Of a DNA stretch of 64,000 bases, positions 36,156 through 46,723 are shown piece after piece; the first letter of the stretch is position 1; the number at the start of each line of letters is the position of its first letter. The notes beneath the pieces are model-generated. The model had not been told where the DNA came from. It ran no database searches and saw only the letters and a list, made by a program, of their open reading frames with translations. This DNA is from CBDCWQ01 sp965223435 (lineage in GTDB: Bacteria; Myxococcota; Kuafuiibacteriia; Kuafuiibacteriales; Kuafuiibacteriaceae). The position numbers and the translations under genes were made by a program. The stretch covers positions 992,001 to 1,056,000 of the forward strand of contig CBDCWQ010000022.1 of NCBI GenBank assembly GCA_965223435.1, given 5' to 3'.

Positions 36156-39100
36156 ATGGTTCGGGAGCAGGAGGTATTTCACGTCAGCCGATGCCGGCCG
36201 ATTGCGAAAAGAAGCGCACCATGTCTCAGACCTTCCAAACGCTGCCTTGGGCGAGTTCTCCGATGCGTGGGATGGGTTGCTTCTCTCTTTGTGGGGGCAG
36301 GGGTTGGTTCGGCAGTCGGATCCAATCAAGGCACTGCGCAAATCGAGCTTCTTTCAGGATGGAACCTTCTCAGTTTTTCCCAAACGTTGGTACTTGCCCC
36401 GGCCATCGGAGACTTACCCGTGAAGAGTCAGGTTTGGGTTGCCCTTCCGTTGGGTAACTCGGAACCCGGCGATAAGACGATTTCTCTGGCAGAAAACCCG
36501 CCCATCGTCGTCGAGGGTGGCCTACGATACTGGTTCTTTTCCGACCGGCCCAGGACGCTTTTGTTGTCGTCGGAAGCAGGGGAGTCCACGGACCACTCGG
36601 TTCGGATCAGGGACACCCAGTGGGATTTCATGGACGTCGTCACGCAGGCGCCATCACTCCGGCCGAGCCCCTCTGTTTACCGTTGGAGTGCACCGACGCA
36701 GTCATACCAAACCGTTCCTGCTCCCGAACGACTCCCGGCACCGGACGACTGCAAAACGCCTGCTTCCTGGGACGATGTTTCAGCGGCCAGCAGCCAAAAT
36801 TACGCTCGGGCCATCATGGTCAGGGACCAACTTTTTCGATTTCAGACGGGACCTGATGGCGAGGAGTGGGGCTATCAAGTGGAATACGGCTCCCCTGAGG
36901 AGGACCAGGTTCCATCGTCTGTGGGCGATGTGGGCAAGCACATCGACGCAAAATATCTTGCTGGGTTCGAGCGGGTATGGGTGTACACCCAGGGCATTGC
37001 GCTGGCGCAGTATGTGCGAACGAACGGCGCTGACAATGTGGTTAAAGCTCGGGCACTTGCCCGCTATATCTGTGCGAAGGGCATTTACCATCCCGCCTCT
37101 GGCACCCTTCTTGGCTGGCCCTTTTCGTGGAATACTGCCGGCGACGATTGGCGAGACACCCGCTTGGTGACTGGGGCCAACGCGTGGGCGATTCATGGTC
37201 TCGGACAATTTCTCACCTCATCGGCGTACACCACGCTTCCACCGGGAGACGATAAACTGCGCCTCAAAGCGTGCTACAAGGAGGCTCTCCTGGGTCTTCG
37301 CGCTCATGTACGCCCCTTGCTCCAAGACAATGGTCAGTGGCGCCTCCTCATGACCGCCGGCTGGACGGCGATGGGCCTCAAGTATGCCGAGAGACCGGAG
37401 CGAATTCACACGGCCAGCGGCGAACCAGTCAGTCGTGATCCCCATGAACGGTTTGCCTATTACAGTGTTCTAGATGCCATCGGCTACGATGAATTTTCGG
37501 TTCCGCCCAAGGTCAAGGCTTGTCGTGCGTTGACAATCGAACAGTGTTACGAAGAAGCGGGGTCCATCGAAGCTTGGACTGAAAGGGAGATCAGCGAATC
37601 GGAATGGGCCGCGCTCAGGCAGAGGGTCAAGGCGGAGAACGTGGTGACCGAACACAACCTTGATGTGCTTGCGGTTCTCAATCATGCGGGCGATCATCAT
37701 GAGGTCCTTGGCCTCGCTGACGTCTACGGGCTTGAGGCGTGGAGAGATCAACTTCGCGCTGGCATCCTTTTCGAACTCTGGGACGAAGAGGGCTACGTAA
37801 ATGAGTTTCGGCGAGCACTCGACGCCATGGTAAGCGATCCGACTCGATCTTCGCTGACCGCCGTCCAGGCTGACAGGCGATTGCTGAGGAAGCAGCGAAT
37901 GGAAGATGCCTTGGTCGCTAGAGACCTTGGCCGCGTCGTGACGGGGGGAGAGATTCGACAAGATGGCACGGGCCTTGATGTGTTGGTTCAGAGCGCCCAC
38001 AGCGCCATCGACAATTGTACTTGGCTTTCGCTGTCAGTCCACGATGATGATCTACGAGCCACCGACCCGGTCTACGGACAGCCATCGCTTGTGGTTGACC
38101 GCCTGGCTCGGTGTTTGAAATACACGGTCATTCAATATGCCCGCGAGTTGGGCTACGGCGAGCGCGAGTGTGGTCCAAAAGCCGAGCACTGTGCATCAAA
38201 GGTGACCTATCGCGGCGCCCACTATTTTCAGAACGCATTCACGGACCCCTACATCGCTCCCAGCGCGCTCCAAGAATCGTCGTATCACCTAGAGGCCACG
38301 ATGGGGCTTATCATGGGCGCGCTTCACCCTTGCCCAGCCCCTTCATCCGCTCGCTGCGGAGCTTCAGAGGGAAGCCCAAAGTTTATGGGTCGGGGCCCAG
38401 GCGTTTGTCGAGGATCATGGTTTTGCGTACTCCAGTCAACGCATCCAAGACCTCTCTACGCAGTTGTCTTCGAGCACTGCCGCCATTTGGTTCATTGATG
38501 CTCACGACTTTTTGCGCGACTCAGTTTCGACAATCGATGCTGCAGGCGCAGGAACGGTGCTTATCCGCGGCAAGGCCGTGAGCAAGATGGCACAGGCGGC
38601 GGTCAAGGCAGTAGATGATCTGATTCGCCTCCCACCGGATCTGGTGGCCGCGGCTCTCGCGGGCAGCACCGTGTTTGCCTTTATGAGCACCCTCGGGACC
38701 GAAGCTGACGTTGGCTTGGAGACCATTTTCATTGGAGAAGATAAGCCCTCCAGCGAGCATTGGGTCTTGGAGGGCGTCATTGATGCCCAGGCGGCATTGG
38801 CCCCACCCCTCCGAAGCTACTTTCGAGATGAGGCCGAGCTCAGGACCGAAGTTCCCATCTACACCGCTTACGAACGCCCAGACCCCCGCACCGGTCCCCG
38901 GGCAGCCTTTGACCCCGATCGGCTCTACTACATTCAAGTCGACCGAGTGGGTCTTGAAGTTCCCTCCGGGGGTGGATTTGGGGTGTTGACCCCAACACCT
39001 CAAGCATGGTGGCCCGTGTTCTCGCTCGAGAGCAACATGACGCGGGCCCAGATCGTGGGCGAATACGTCCAGAGCCACGCTCTGTGGATCCGGGCCCTTC

Positions 39101-40320
39101 CCATCACTGCGAACCTTCCCGATGGCGTTCGTCCGGCGTGGGAAAGTTTGCTCGATCTCGCAATCCGGTCTTTTTTAGATCACACCCAAGCTGAAGCGAT
39201 TGCGGCTGCAGATCGAACCGATCACTCCCCTGAAGGGGGAGGGCCACTCCCCCCGACTTTACATTTCCAAGCTTTCGATGCCCGCATCGGAAGGTTTCCT
39301 ATTCACATGGACGCCCCCCTTTTGGACGACCAGGAGCTCTGGATCTATTGTTCGACCGATCGGTCCCTGATCGAGAACACGAATTTTTCGAACCCCAATA
39401 TCGATTGGCTCATACGCCAAAAACGACTCAAGAATCTCATTGTTGAGAAGCAAATCAAGCAGCAGGATATCGACAAAAACGGCGGTGTTCGAATTGTTGC
39501 GTTTCCGCACCATAACAAAGTGCTTCACTGTCGCTATGTGGTTCGCAATACCGAGCGCCGGATACTCGGGTTCGTGCGCGATTGGTTTCTCGCCCATCGT
39601 CAGTTCGACGAAACCATGAGCGTTCGCGAATTTGCGCAATACGACCTAGGCGGAGAAAACTTTGACTTCGATCGCTATCTCACGGATTTCGGCGGAATCC
39701 ATCGGGGACTCGACCTGTTTAGGAACTTAGAGGCAGGAACAAGGGTTTCGGAGTTCGTCAGAAAACACCCCAACAAGGGTACCGGCGAGCTCATCAAACT
39801 GCTTGAGGAGGAGCTTTTGGCTGTGCCCCCAGACAGTCAGCCATCGCTCCCTTTTTCCCTAGTCACTCCGGTCAGTGACCGCCAAGTGCGCGCGTGGTTT
39901 GATCCGCAACAAAACGCGGTGATGGTCACCACGGATCTTAAACTTGCGGGAGGGACCGTTTTTGTTGCCCTCTTCAAGGACAGCGATGTTGATGGCGATC
40001 TTCTTGGCTATGCATGGTACACCGAGGACGGCGAGCATCTCGAACCGTACCCGGAGGGGAGGGGTATACCGATTACCGCCACCGGTGAATCGGGTCTGAT
40101 CCTGAAAAACAACCATCGCAATCGAAGCGGCAAGAAGGAGCAAACCCTTCTGGAGTTCCTCGAAGGGGCTGAAAATGTCTCGGTCTCTGTGGCTTATGGT
40201 CCCAGCAAGAAGCTCAAGACTTCTAGCGAATCGTGGACCTTCACTGAAATCGTTCCTCTAGAGGGGCTTGGGGACGGCCGAAAACCTGCTTCCGGCAACA
40301 GGGGTGAGTCCACTGAATAA
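36156..40320 (+). pseudogene. Giant secreted protein, family copy B, broken by a frameshift near 38,325
   Basis: ATG 36156 is preceded by AAGGAG (36145-36150) and followed by a signal peptide with a long basic start (to about residue 55). The first frame (to 38498) carries the family core: FERVWVYTQGIALAQYVR, GWPFSWNT, VTGANAWAIHGLG, VVTEHNLDVLAVLNHA (EHNLD at 37650-37664), AIDNCTWLSLSV and QESSYHLEATMGLIMGAL. Just after that, homology jumps to the other frame (FTLAQPLHPLAAELQ, VEDHGFAYSSQRIQDLSTQ, AAIWFIDAHD), which is open to 40320. The joined protein would have about 1388 residues. The second part shares a domain with copy A (YYIQVDRVGLEVPSGGGFG) and then has a copy-specific tail with a PLD-like or helical look but no recognised motif. 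The break is a real mutation or a consensus indel. Confidence 0.8.
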
Positions 40321-40486
40321 GACCGTCAGGGTCATCGCTTCGGACGCCCCAGCATTCCGCACCATTCGGTTACTCGGTAGCAATTAGGCGGCGTGGCGCC
40401 AGCGGTGTCTCTGAGGGCGTCGTCAATTGCAATGATTTTCAATTGCTTTAAACCGCATGGTTTATTGACATCGGTACGCCTCATCG

Positions 40487-41902
40487 ATGGAAAATGACAA
40501 CAGCAATCAACGACCAAGCAGGACCGGGTGCCTGATGCACAAATTTGCGGCCAGTGGAGCAAACCTAGATGCGAACAAACGACAAAAACCAATCCGACTT
40601 TCTTTCGTCCAACTGTCGATCATGGCATCGTTCTTTGCCGTTTTTACGCGCGCCGACTCCTGCGGTGGTGACCCAGAACAGCCTATCGAATCGGAGCCAC
40701 TAACCACGGCAGAAAATTGCCAATACACCCTGGAACAAGGTACGATGCTCGAGATCGATGGGCCTCCTTGCACCAGTCGGAAGTTTATCTCCGCAAAAGA
40801 GCCGTCGAAACGAGACTTCCTCCGCACTACAATATCCACCAAGGTCGAGAATCTGCTTGAGCCAAGGTGTGTTAACGAGGTGGGAGAGGAGGTCGCTTAC
40901 GAGCCTGGCTGCGAGATTCTGACCTATGCGAAGAATCCCGACGGCCACATTTCTTCTTCGGACCGCTGGGATACTGCCAGGCCTCTAGCTTTGTTTGCGC
41001 CCATGGATGCGCCCATCGACATGCTCACCTTTCATTACCAATATCTTGCACCGAGTCCCTTATGGGACGGCAGAGACTACGGCCCCTGCACTTTGCAATG
41101 CGAAAACGAAGAGCACAAGTGCCTAAGCCATTACGGTGAGGTTGGGTTCGGTCGCTTATCAACTAAGGAACAGCTCGAAGAAAAGCGGTGCTTCAATGCC
41201 AGGCCGTTGTCGAACGTTGGCTACGGAAGTTTTTCGGTCAGGATCGTCCCGACCGAGAGATCGACACGAGTCGTAGAGGTGACCGTTGAAGGAAAGGGTA
41301 TGGTAACGAGCGAACCTGCCGGCCTTCGTTGCCGGGGCAACAACAAAGAGAACTGCCGACTATCTGTTGCTCCCAAAGAAGGTTTTGTTACGCTAACGGC
41401 GAAGCCAGATTCCATTGACGATGACAATGGTCTGCCCTATCCAACCACTCAGAGAAAAATCAGATGGGAGGTCGATTGTGCCCACGGGGGCAATCATCAG
41501 GAAGTCAGAGTGCCGCTCAAAGATTATGTCCGCTGCCATGTCGTCTTCAAGGAAGACGAATGCGACAATACCAGGCCAAAGGCCTTCTTTACGATCGACG
41601 ACTTGTCAGGGCTGGCTACGATACCGGCAAACGGGACCTATGAGCTGGGGCATGATAGAGAATACACGTTGAATGCCGTCGAGTCCACTTGGTTAGATTC
41701 ATACGAATTCGATTGGCGTCTTCCTTACGGCATCGAGCGTATTACGACCCCCGAACGGAAGGGCCCGCCCTACAGGATGACCATTCGTGTCCTTCGCTCA
41801 TACATTCGAGACGACATCGTCCTGACGCTTAAGAACCCCGTTTGTCCCGGAATCCAGGACGTAGCCAAAGCACGCGTCTGTGTGGGATCCTGTCGAGATT
41901 GA
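40487..41902 (+). CDS. Secreted Cys-rich protein with one bacterial GxG-VTSxPAG repeat, unknown function
   Basis: Up to 471 residues. The real start is uncertain: 40487, 40535 and 40622 are possible, with no clear ribosome site. A hydrophobic stretch (SFVQLSIMASFFAVF) followed by DSCGG suggests a signal peptide, perhaps a lipoprotein. The rest has about 20 cysteines. One unit, GKGMVTSEPAGLRC followed by C-x-LSVAPKEGFVTLTAKP, matches a repeat common in delta-proteobacterial surface proteins (similar to InlB-B-like repeats). The C-terminal part resembles a PKD/Ig-like module (TWLDSYEFDWRLP). It lies between two members of the giant family and might be exported with them (inference from position only). 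Confidence 0.7.
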   Translation: MENDNSNQRPSRTGCLMHKFAASGANLDANKRQKPIRLSFVQLSIMASFFAVFTRADSCGGDPEQPIESEPLTTAENCQYTLEQGTMLEIDGPPCTSRKFISAKEPSKRDFLRTTISTKVENLLEPRCVNEVGEEVAYEPGCEILTYAKNPDGHISSSDRWDTARPLALFAPMDAPIDMLTFHYQYLAPSPLWDGRDYGPCTLQCENEEHKCLSHYGEVGFGRLSTKEQLEEKRCFNARPLSNVGYGSFSVRIVPTERSTRVVEVTVEGKGMVTSEPAGLRCRGNNKENCRLSVAPKEGFVTLTAKPDSIDDDNGLPYPTTQRKIRWEVDCAHGGNHQEVRVPLKDYVRCHVVFKEDECDNTRPKAFFTIDDLSGLATIPANGTYELGHDREYTLNAVESTWLDSYEFDWRLPYGIERITTPERKGPPYRMTIRVLRSYIRDDIVLTLKNPVCPGIQDVAKARVCVGSCRD

Positions 41903-41966
41903 CGCTGAAAAGTAACCCAATCCCTCTGGCTAAGCTCAATCTTGATGCGCACACAAACCAGGAACC

Positions 41967-42367
41967 TCAATACAGATACACCGCGCCACTGCCCTCCGCG
42001 TCGTTGCCGGTTTGGTCTCCCCCGATGCCTTGGGCATTGCTCTGCTCGCCCCGTGCCTCGACGGCCAAAGTGTTCCCATCGGCGCTGAGAGCCGCCCTGG
42101 ACCCAAAGTTATCGCCAGCATCGGTATTGGAGGCCTTGACGTAGGCTTGCTGGCTCCAGTGGCTATCCTGACGAACAAAGACGTAGACCGCGCCACTGCC
42201 TTCCGCGTCGTTGTTGTTTTGGTCCCCCCCAATGCCTTGAGCGTTGCTATCCTCGAGCCGAGCCCCGACGGCCAAGTGTTCCCGTCCGCGCTGAGCGCCA
42301 CCGAGTCCCCAAACTGATCGAGGCTCTCGGCATTGGAAGCCTTGAGAAACCCGATGGCTTGAAGCAT
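41967..42367 (-). pseudogene. Fragment of an integrin-like FG-GAP repeat protein, frameshifted
   Basis: Minus strand. GFLKASNAESLDQFGDSVAL followed by SADGNT is read in one frame from 42367. From about 42275 the same repeat continues in another frame (LAVGARLEDSNAQGIGGDQ, AEGSGAVYVFVRQDSHWSQQ, NFGSRAALSADGNTLAVEA) to a stop at 41967. Only about two repeats remain, with no signal peptide and no proper start, so this is a remnant. It sits directly next to the family-core fragment upstream. Confidence 0.65.
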
Positions 42368-42419
42368 GCCCTCCTAAGCTGAGATGGGGTCCGAGGCGAT
42401 GCAACTGGAATGAGTGCAG

Positions 42420-42695
42420 GCCTCGACATAGAATCGCGCGTTTTGCCAGCTGTTTGAGCCCAAAATCGAGGGCCAGCGCTGGGGATGCTGCTTCGAAAGA
42501 TGCCTTAACGTTTCTTGCACTATCCATCGTCTTAACGAGATCATCCACTGATTCGGCCATTCGATGGCCAAATTTGGACAGCAGTTTGCCTCTAGCCAAG
42601 AGGAGTTTGCCTCCCAACTCATGGAGGGCATCCTTTTCGCTTTGAGAGACCTGAGATGCGTTGATGAGCGTGCCAACTTCTTGAACGGCCAACAC
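42420..42695 (-). pseudogene. Orphan fragment of the giant family (post-core domain)
   Basis: About 90 residues on the minus strand: LHELGGKLLLARGKLLSKFG, MAESVDDLVKTMDSARN, ALALDFGLKQL. This aligns with the post-core domain of copy A (EFGGRLLLASPKLALRHGAG followed by LDEVAKL and VDLGLETILL) and of copy B (KAVDDLIRLPPDLV). It has no signal peptide and no core, and it lies just downstream of copy C. It is either the displaced tail of copy C or debris from a lost copy. Confidence 0.55.
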
Positions 42696-42730
42696 TATAT
42701 TTCTTGTCGGAAAATGCGGTCTCGGTCGGC

Positions 42731-45700
42731 CTAAAGTCCACGTTTGGTCCCGCGGCGGTGGCTCCCGGATAAAACCATCTGTGTGAACTGGGTCTGAAAA
42801 TGAGCCTGCAATGATTCCAGTGAGGCACCAGCCAGCCCTTCGATGTTCGGGAGCTCCGCCACGACATGAAAGGTCTCGTCGGGCAGGGGGTTGACGTCGA
42901 TGACCGGAAGTCCGAGTCGCCCTAGTCCGTCCCTTTCTTTGGAAAAATAGCCGAGATCATTGACCAAAATATCGTCCCCGAGCGCCAAGACGCCGCTCAC
43001 GAGCCCTATGGTGATAAAAAAAGGCACCGAAGGGGAGGGAGACATGCCACTGACGAGCGCATGCAGGCCCAGTGGAATGGACATGAGTACGAAGTTATAC
43101 GCCAGAGGACGGGTGCCTTCGCTCGGTTCGACCCAAAGGTAATAGTTGAGTAGGGCGTAGCCAAAAACGGCGAAACCCACATCAACCTTGCGCGGAAAGG
43201 CAACGCGGGATTGGTCGACAAAAGGATTGTTGCTTTTTAGGGGTGAGAGCAAATCCGCAAGGGTGGAACGCGCCATCCACTGTGCACTGTGCTGGGCGAG
43301 GGTCAAAACGTCGATTTCGGGCGTAGCGCAGGGGGCCGTCAAACAGGGCCGGATGTACAGTTCGAGCCGCTGTCGCTTTCCGTCGTCATCCCAGTCCACC
43401 AGCGTGAACTCGACATCGTCGGCTCGTACGCCAAAAGCACTGATATCCATTGTGAAGGTTTTCGGCAGTGAGTCCACATCCACCCATGTTGGCGGTTCGT
43501 TCGAGCAAATCAGAGGATCGGTGGGGTTCTGGACGCGTGGGTCGTCTGAGATGCAACGCGGCTCAGCTTGAAAAACAGGTTGATCATCGACGGTGGCACC
43601 GAAGGGCAAACTCGTGAACTCGGTGGGCGAGATCTCGAGAAAACTTGGGGACATGTGGATACCGAGCGAAAAAGGCCAGGGAGCGGCCAGCTTCGGGTCG
43701 CTACCGAGTATCGCCAAGGGTGCATGTTCAGGGTCTCCTCTGAGCGCCCTGATGGTTTCGTCGACGTCGATGAACCAGATGGCGGCGGTGCTGGAGGCGA
43801 GCTCGGTGGAGAGGTTCTGGATACGGCGGCTAGAGTATGGGAAGCCGTGATCAGCAACGAACCGTTGCATGTGGTTCCAGAGGGTTAGGGCCTCATCCCG
43901 AAAGTCTTCGGCCCACATGTGTTCGGGTCTGGCTGTGGCGAAGGCGAGGAGGCCGAGAATCAAACCGCTGGTGGCTTCGAGGTGGTAAGAGCTTTCTTGA
44001 AGCGCACTGGGATCGATGTATGGGTCTCGAAATGTGTTTTGGAAATAGTGTGCGCCGTAGTAGTTGCCTCCCTCGTATTCGAGTTCCTTAGCGAATTGGA
44101 GAACCGTATACCGGAGGCACCGAGCCAGGCGGTCGTCATACACGGAATTGGGTGTAAGATCTTTGTAGTCGACCGAGAGGGCAAGCCAGCTACAGTTGTC
44201 GATGGCCACGTGAGAACTGGCGACGAAGTCCTGGGGGCTTTGTTCACCTTGTGACCCCAAGAACACCCCGCCGGTGATGAAGCGTCCGAGCCTCGCTTCT
44301 CCTCGGGCCTCCTCGAGCCAGCGTTGCTTGTCCTGTCGGTGGCCGTGTTTTGCGTGGGTTTTGTGGAGGTCATGACGCCAACTGTCTGAGCCGTCCCACA
44401 AGAGCTCAAAGATTCCTTCTCGGAGTTGGTCTCTCCACGTTTCGACATCGTTGCGGGCGAGTTCGTCGAGCCCCAGGACTTCGGCGTGGTTCAGAGCATG
44501 ATTGAGGACGCTCAAGGTATCGAGGTTGTGCTCGGTGACCACGTTTGTGGCGCGGGTTCGTTCCCGAAGGGCATCCAACGCACCCTGGGTGAGGACTTTG
44601 TCTTCGAGCTCGCGAATCGCGTCGCCTTCAAGAACCTCCCAGCGGCTGATGGTGGGCGGCCGGTCCTCGTGGAAGGTGTCATAGCCAACGGCATCGAGAA
44701 TGCTGTAGTAGGTCCAGCGTTCGCGCTCGTTGTCAGTGAGAGGAACGGCGTCGCCGTTTTCGATGGTTTTGAGGGCAGCAGGTTGGTCGGCAAGCTGGAG
44801 CCCACGGGTGGTGTGGCCGGCGGTCATGAGGATGGTGGTCTTCCCGTTTTCCCCTCGAATGACACGCCGGTGGGTCATGAGAGCGGCGAGCGCATTTCGA
44901 TAGCAGCCCCGGAAATAGGCCTGGTCAATGCCATCTTCTTGAAAGGCGTCGGCACTGATAAACACACCGAGTCCGTAGAGGGCCCACGCATTGGCGCCGG
45001 TGACTGAGCGGGCATCTTGCCAGTTGTCTCCACGCGTGTTCCACGAGAATGGCCACCCGCCGGTACGCAGATCGCGACGTTCGCAGAGGGCACGGGCAAC
45101 CTTCCGCGCGCTTTGTGTGGCTTGTTTGTCATCGATTCTTCGGGCGAGTTGGGCGAGGGCGATGCCCTGCGTATAAGCCCAGACCCGTTCGAACTCAGCG
45201 AGGTATTTGGCGTCTCGAGCAGACTCGGCGTTTTGGGGTGTGGGTTCGAAGAAGGTTGGAAGTTTGTTTTCCGGCTGATATTCGACCTGGTAGAGGCCTT
45301 CTTCGCCGGAGTCGAATATCTTTGAACGGAGAAGCGACGTACGCAATTGCTCGGCTCGAAGTCTATTGCGCTCGAGTGCCAGCGTGTTGTCTGGATACTG
45401 GACATCAAATTGGGCGGGTGTGCGGTCCCGCAAAGGCAACACCCAATAGGGATGATGGGGCCGAAGCATCGTCCCGGCCTCCACGTTTTGCCACCTTTGG
45501 TTTTCCGCAAGCCACGATCTTATCGCGAGAAAGCGAGTCCTCTCGGACGCAACCGGCACCTCGAATTGCACGATTTGGCCGAATTCGTCATTGCCTTCAT
45601 TCCATGCGGGTGGAGTGAGTTCTGCGAAGGTTATGTCTTCCGCCAAGCGCCCAACATGGACCCAATAAATGGAATTGGGTTCAGGGTCTGTTTGGAGCCG

Positions 45701-46054
45701 GTAACCGTGAACCAACGCCTGACCTTCGGCATCAACACGTTGTTCGATGCCGAAGATGTGTTGCTCGGCCTCTGAGTACATACGAAGTTTCTTGAGCTGG
45801 CCAGGGTCCGAGGTAGAGACCAAGTGCCAGCCTGGGGTGAGGGCACCAACTTGCGCGCCTTGGACCTCATGTTCTCCCCGGGAGCAGCCGAAGGCCGGCA
45901 TGGTCAGGCTCAGCGCCATGAGAAGCGTCAGGCGCACGGTGTTCTGGTTTTGCCGCCGAGGTGATTGCTGCCCACAATGGTGATCTCCGAGCACGTTAGG
46001 TACCCCCCGAATCATCACGCACGCGAGGTGCAACAACACGTGCGTTCGAGTCAT
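42731..46054 (-). CDS. Giant secreted lipoprotein, family copy C, with C-terminal membrane segments
   Basis: 1107 residues from ATG 46054. Internal starts at 46015 or 45937 are possible, since the signal peptide with lipobox MPAFGC begins near residue 40. N-terminal domain opens with ALTPGWHLVSTSDP. Core motifs: FERVWAYTQGIALAQLARR, GGWPFSWNTRGDNW, VTGANAWALYGLG, VVTEHNLDTLSVLNHALNH (EHNLD at 44519-44533), AIDNCSWLALSVDYKDL, YYGAHYFQNTF, QESSYHLEATSGLILGLL and SSTAAIWFIDVDE. After the core, residues about 800-1000 are a distinct region (TMDISAFGVRADDVEFTL) ending in hydrophobic helices (NFVLMSIPLGLHALVSGM, FFITIGLVSGVLALG). Copies A and B lack these. The C terminus looks truncated against copies A and B. 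Confidence 0.8.
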   Translation of the reverse strand: MTRTHVLLHLACVMIRGVPNVLGDHHCGQQSPRRQNQNTVRLTLLMALSLTMPAFGCSRGEHEVQGAQVGALTPGWHLVSTSDPGQLKKLRMYSEAEQHIFGIEQRVDAEGQALVHGYRLQTDPEPNSIYWVHVGRLAEDITFAELTPPAWNEGNDEFGQIVQFEVPVASERTRFLAIRSWLAENQRWQNVEAGTMLRPHHPYWVLPLRDRTPAQFDVQYPDNTLALERNRLRAEQLRTSLLRSKIFDSGEEGLYQVEYQPENKLPTFFEPTPQNAESARDAKYLAEFERVWAYTQGIALAQLARRIDDKQATQSARKVARALCERRDLRTGGWPFSWNTRGDNWQDARSVTGANAWALYGLGVFISADAFQEDGIDQAYFRGCYRNALAALMTHRRVIRGENGKTTILMTAGHTTRGLQLADQPAALKTIENGDAVPLTDNERERWTYYSILDAVGYDTFHEDRPPTISRWEVLEGDAIRELEDKVLTQGALDALRERTRATNVVTEHNLDTLSVLNHALNHAEVLGLDELARNDVETWRDQLREGIFELLWDGSDSWRHDLHKTHAKHGHRQDKQRWLEEARGEARLGRFITGGVFLGSQGEQSPQDFVASSHVAIDNCSWLALSVDYKDLTPNSVYDDRLARCLRYTVLQFAKELEYEGGNYYGAHYFQNTFRDPYIDPSALQESSYHLEATSGLILGLLAFATARPEHMWAEDFRDEALTLWNHMQRFVADHGFPYSSRRIQNLSTELASSTAAIWFIDVDETIRALRGDPEHAPLAILGSDPKLAAPWPFSLGIHMSPSFLEISPTEFTSLPFGATVDDQPVFQAEPRCISDDPRVQNPTDPLICSNEPPTWVDVDSLPKTFTMDISAFGVRADDVEFTLVDWDDDGKRQRLELYIRPCLTAPCATPEIDVLTLAQHSAQWMARSTLADLLSPLKSNNPFVDQSRVAFPRKVDVGFAVFGYALLNYYLWVEPSEGTRPLAYNFVLMSIPLGLHALVSGMSPSPSVPFFITIGLVSGVLALGDDILVNDLGYFSKERDGLGRLGLPVIDVNPLPDETFHVVAELPNIEGLAGASLESLQAHFQTQFTQMVLSGSHRRGTKRGL

Positions 46055-46723
46055 AGACAGCGGTTCCAGGGGCCTGTCAAGGCGAATGTACTTTAGAGCG
46101 CAACCCCTAGAACGGGGAACTGCTAAACCCTGGGCCGCCTTGCGCCCCTTTTTCGTACGAAATCAGCAGAGCGTCTGTAGGTTGACGATCGCAGCCGTTC
46201 GATTCTCTTGCCGAGCACCAGAGCTTTGTTGTGCTTGGCGAAGCCCAATGAGCATGTCTTCATACTGATTTTTGGTCACCTACACGGCGGCATGGAAAGG
46301 TGCGCTGGCGCACATGTTGCGAGCGCTGATGGGGACAACCAATACGCTTTTGCTTGCACCCAATTCCGAAGACCCACCATCTATCCACCAGTCGTTCTTC
46401 AAGAAGGCGAACGGTACTACAGCTGTCTTAGTAGTCTTCGGATTCCAGATGCCCTCCTTGTTCCTCACCATGAGGGGTCCATCCTGACGAGGAATCTCTC
46501 GCCTACACTGCGCTGAGGCAGGACCTTCCGCAGAATCGTCTCATACCCATTCCCGCGGATAACATTCTGGATCTTCAGGGTTCGATACATTGTATTACGC
46601 TCGGGCTCAGCCCTCCTCGAATTCAGCATACGCGGTTCGCACCCGACGGGAGATAGGTCTTTCACAGTCTCGGTTCCGGATTTCCCTGCTGGCGCCGTAT
46701 GAATTTTGCGATAGGCTACACCG
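46055..46723. other. Intergenic region, no convincing gene
   Basis: About 670 bases between the copy C start and the HD-domain gene. A minus-strand reading split over two frames (TMYRTLKIQNVIRGNGYETI near 46500-46590, then MVRNKEGIWNPKTTKTAVVP at 46280-46471) looks faintly protein-like but has no recognised domain. It could be a small frameshifted remnant. No RNA gene was seen. Confidence 0.35.

Noticed and set aside
35383..36423. 346-residue open frame on the plus strand before family copy B
   Set aside because: It overlaps the well-supported copy B start (AAGGAG plus ATG 36156) in another frame, has no ribosome site, and shows no domain-like pattern.
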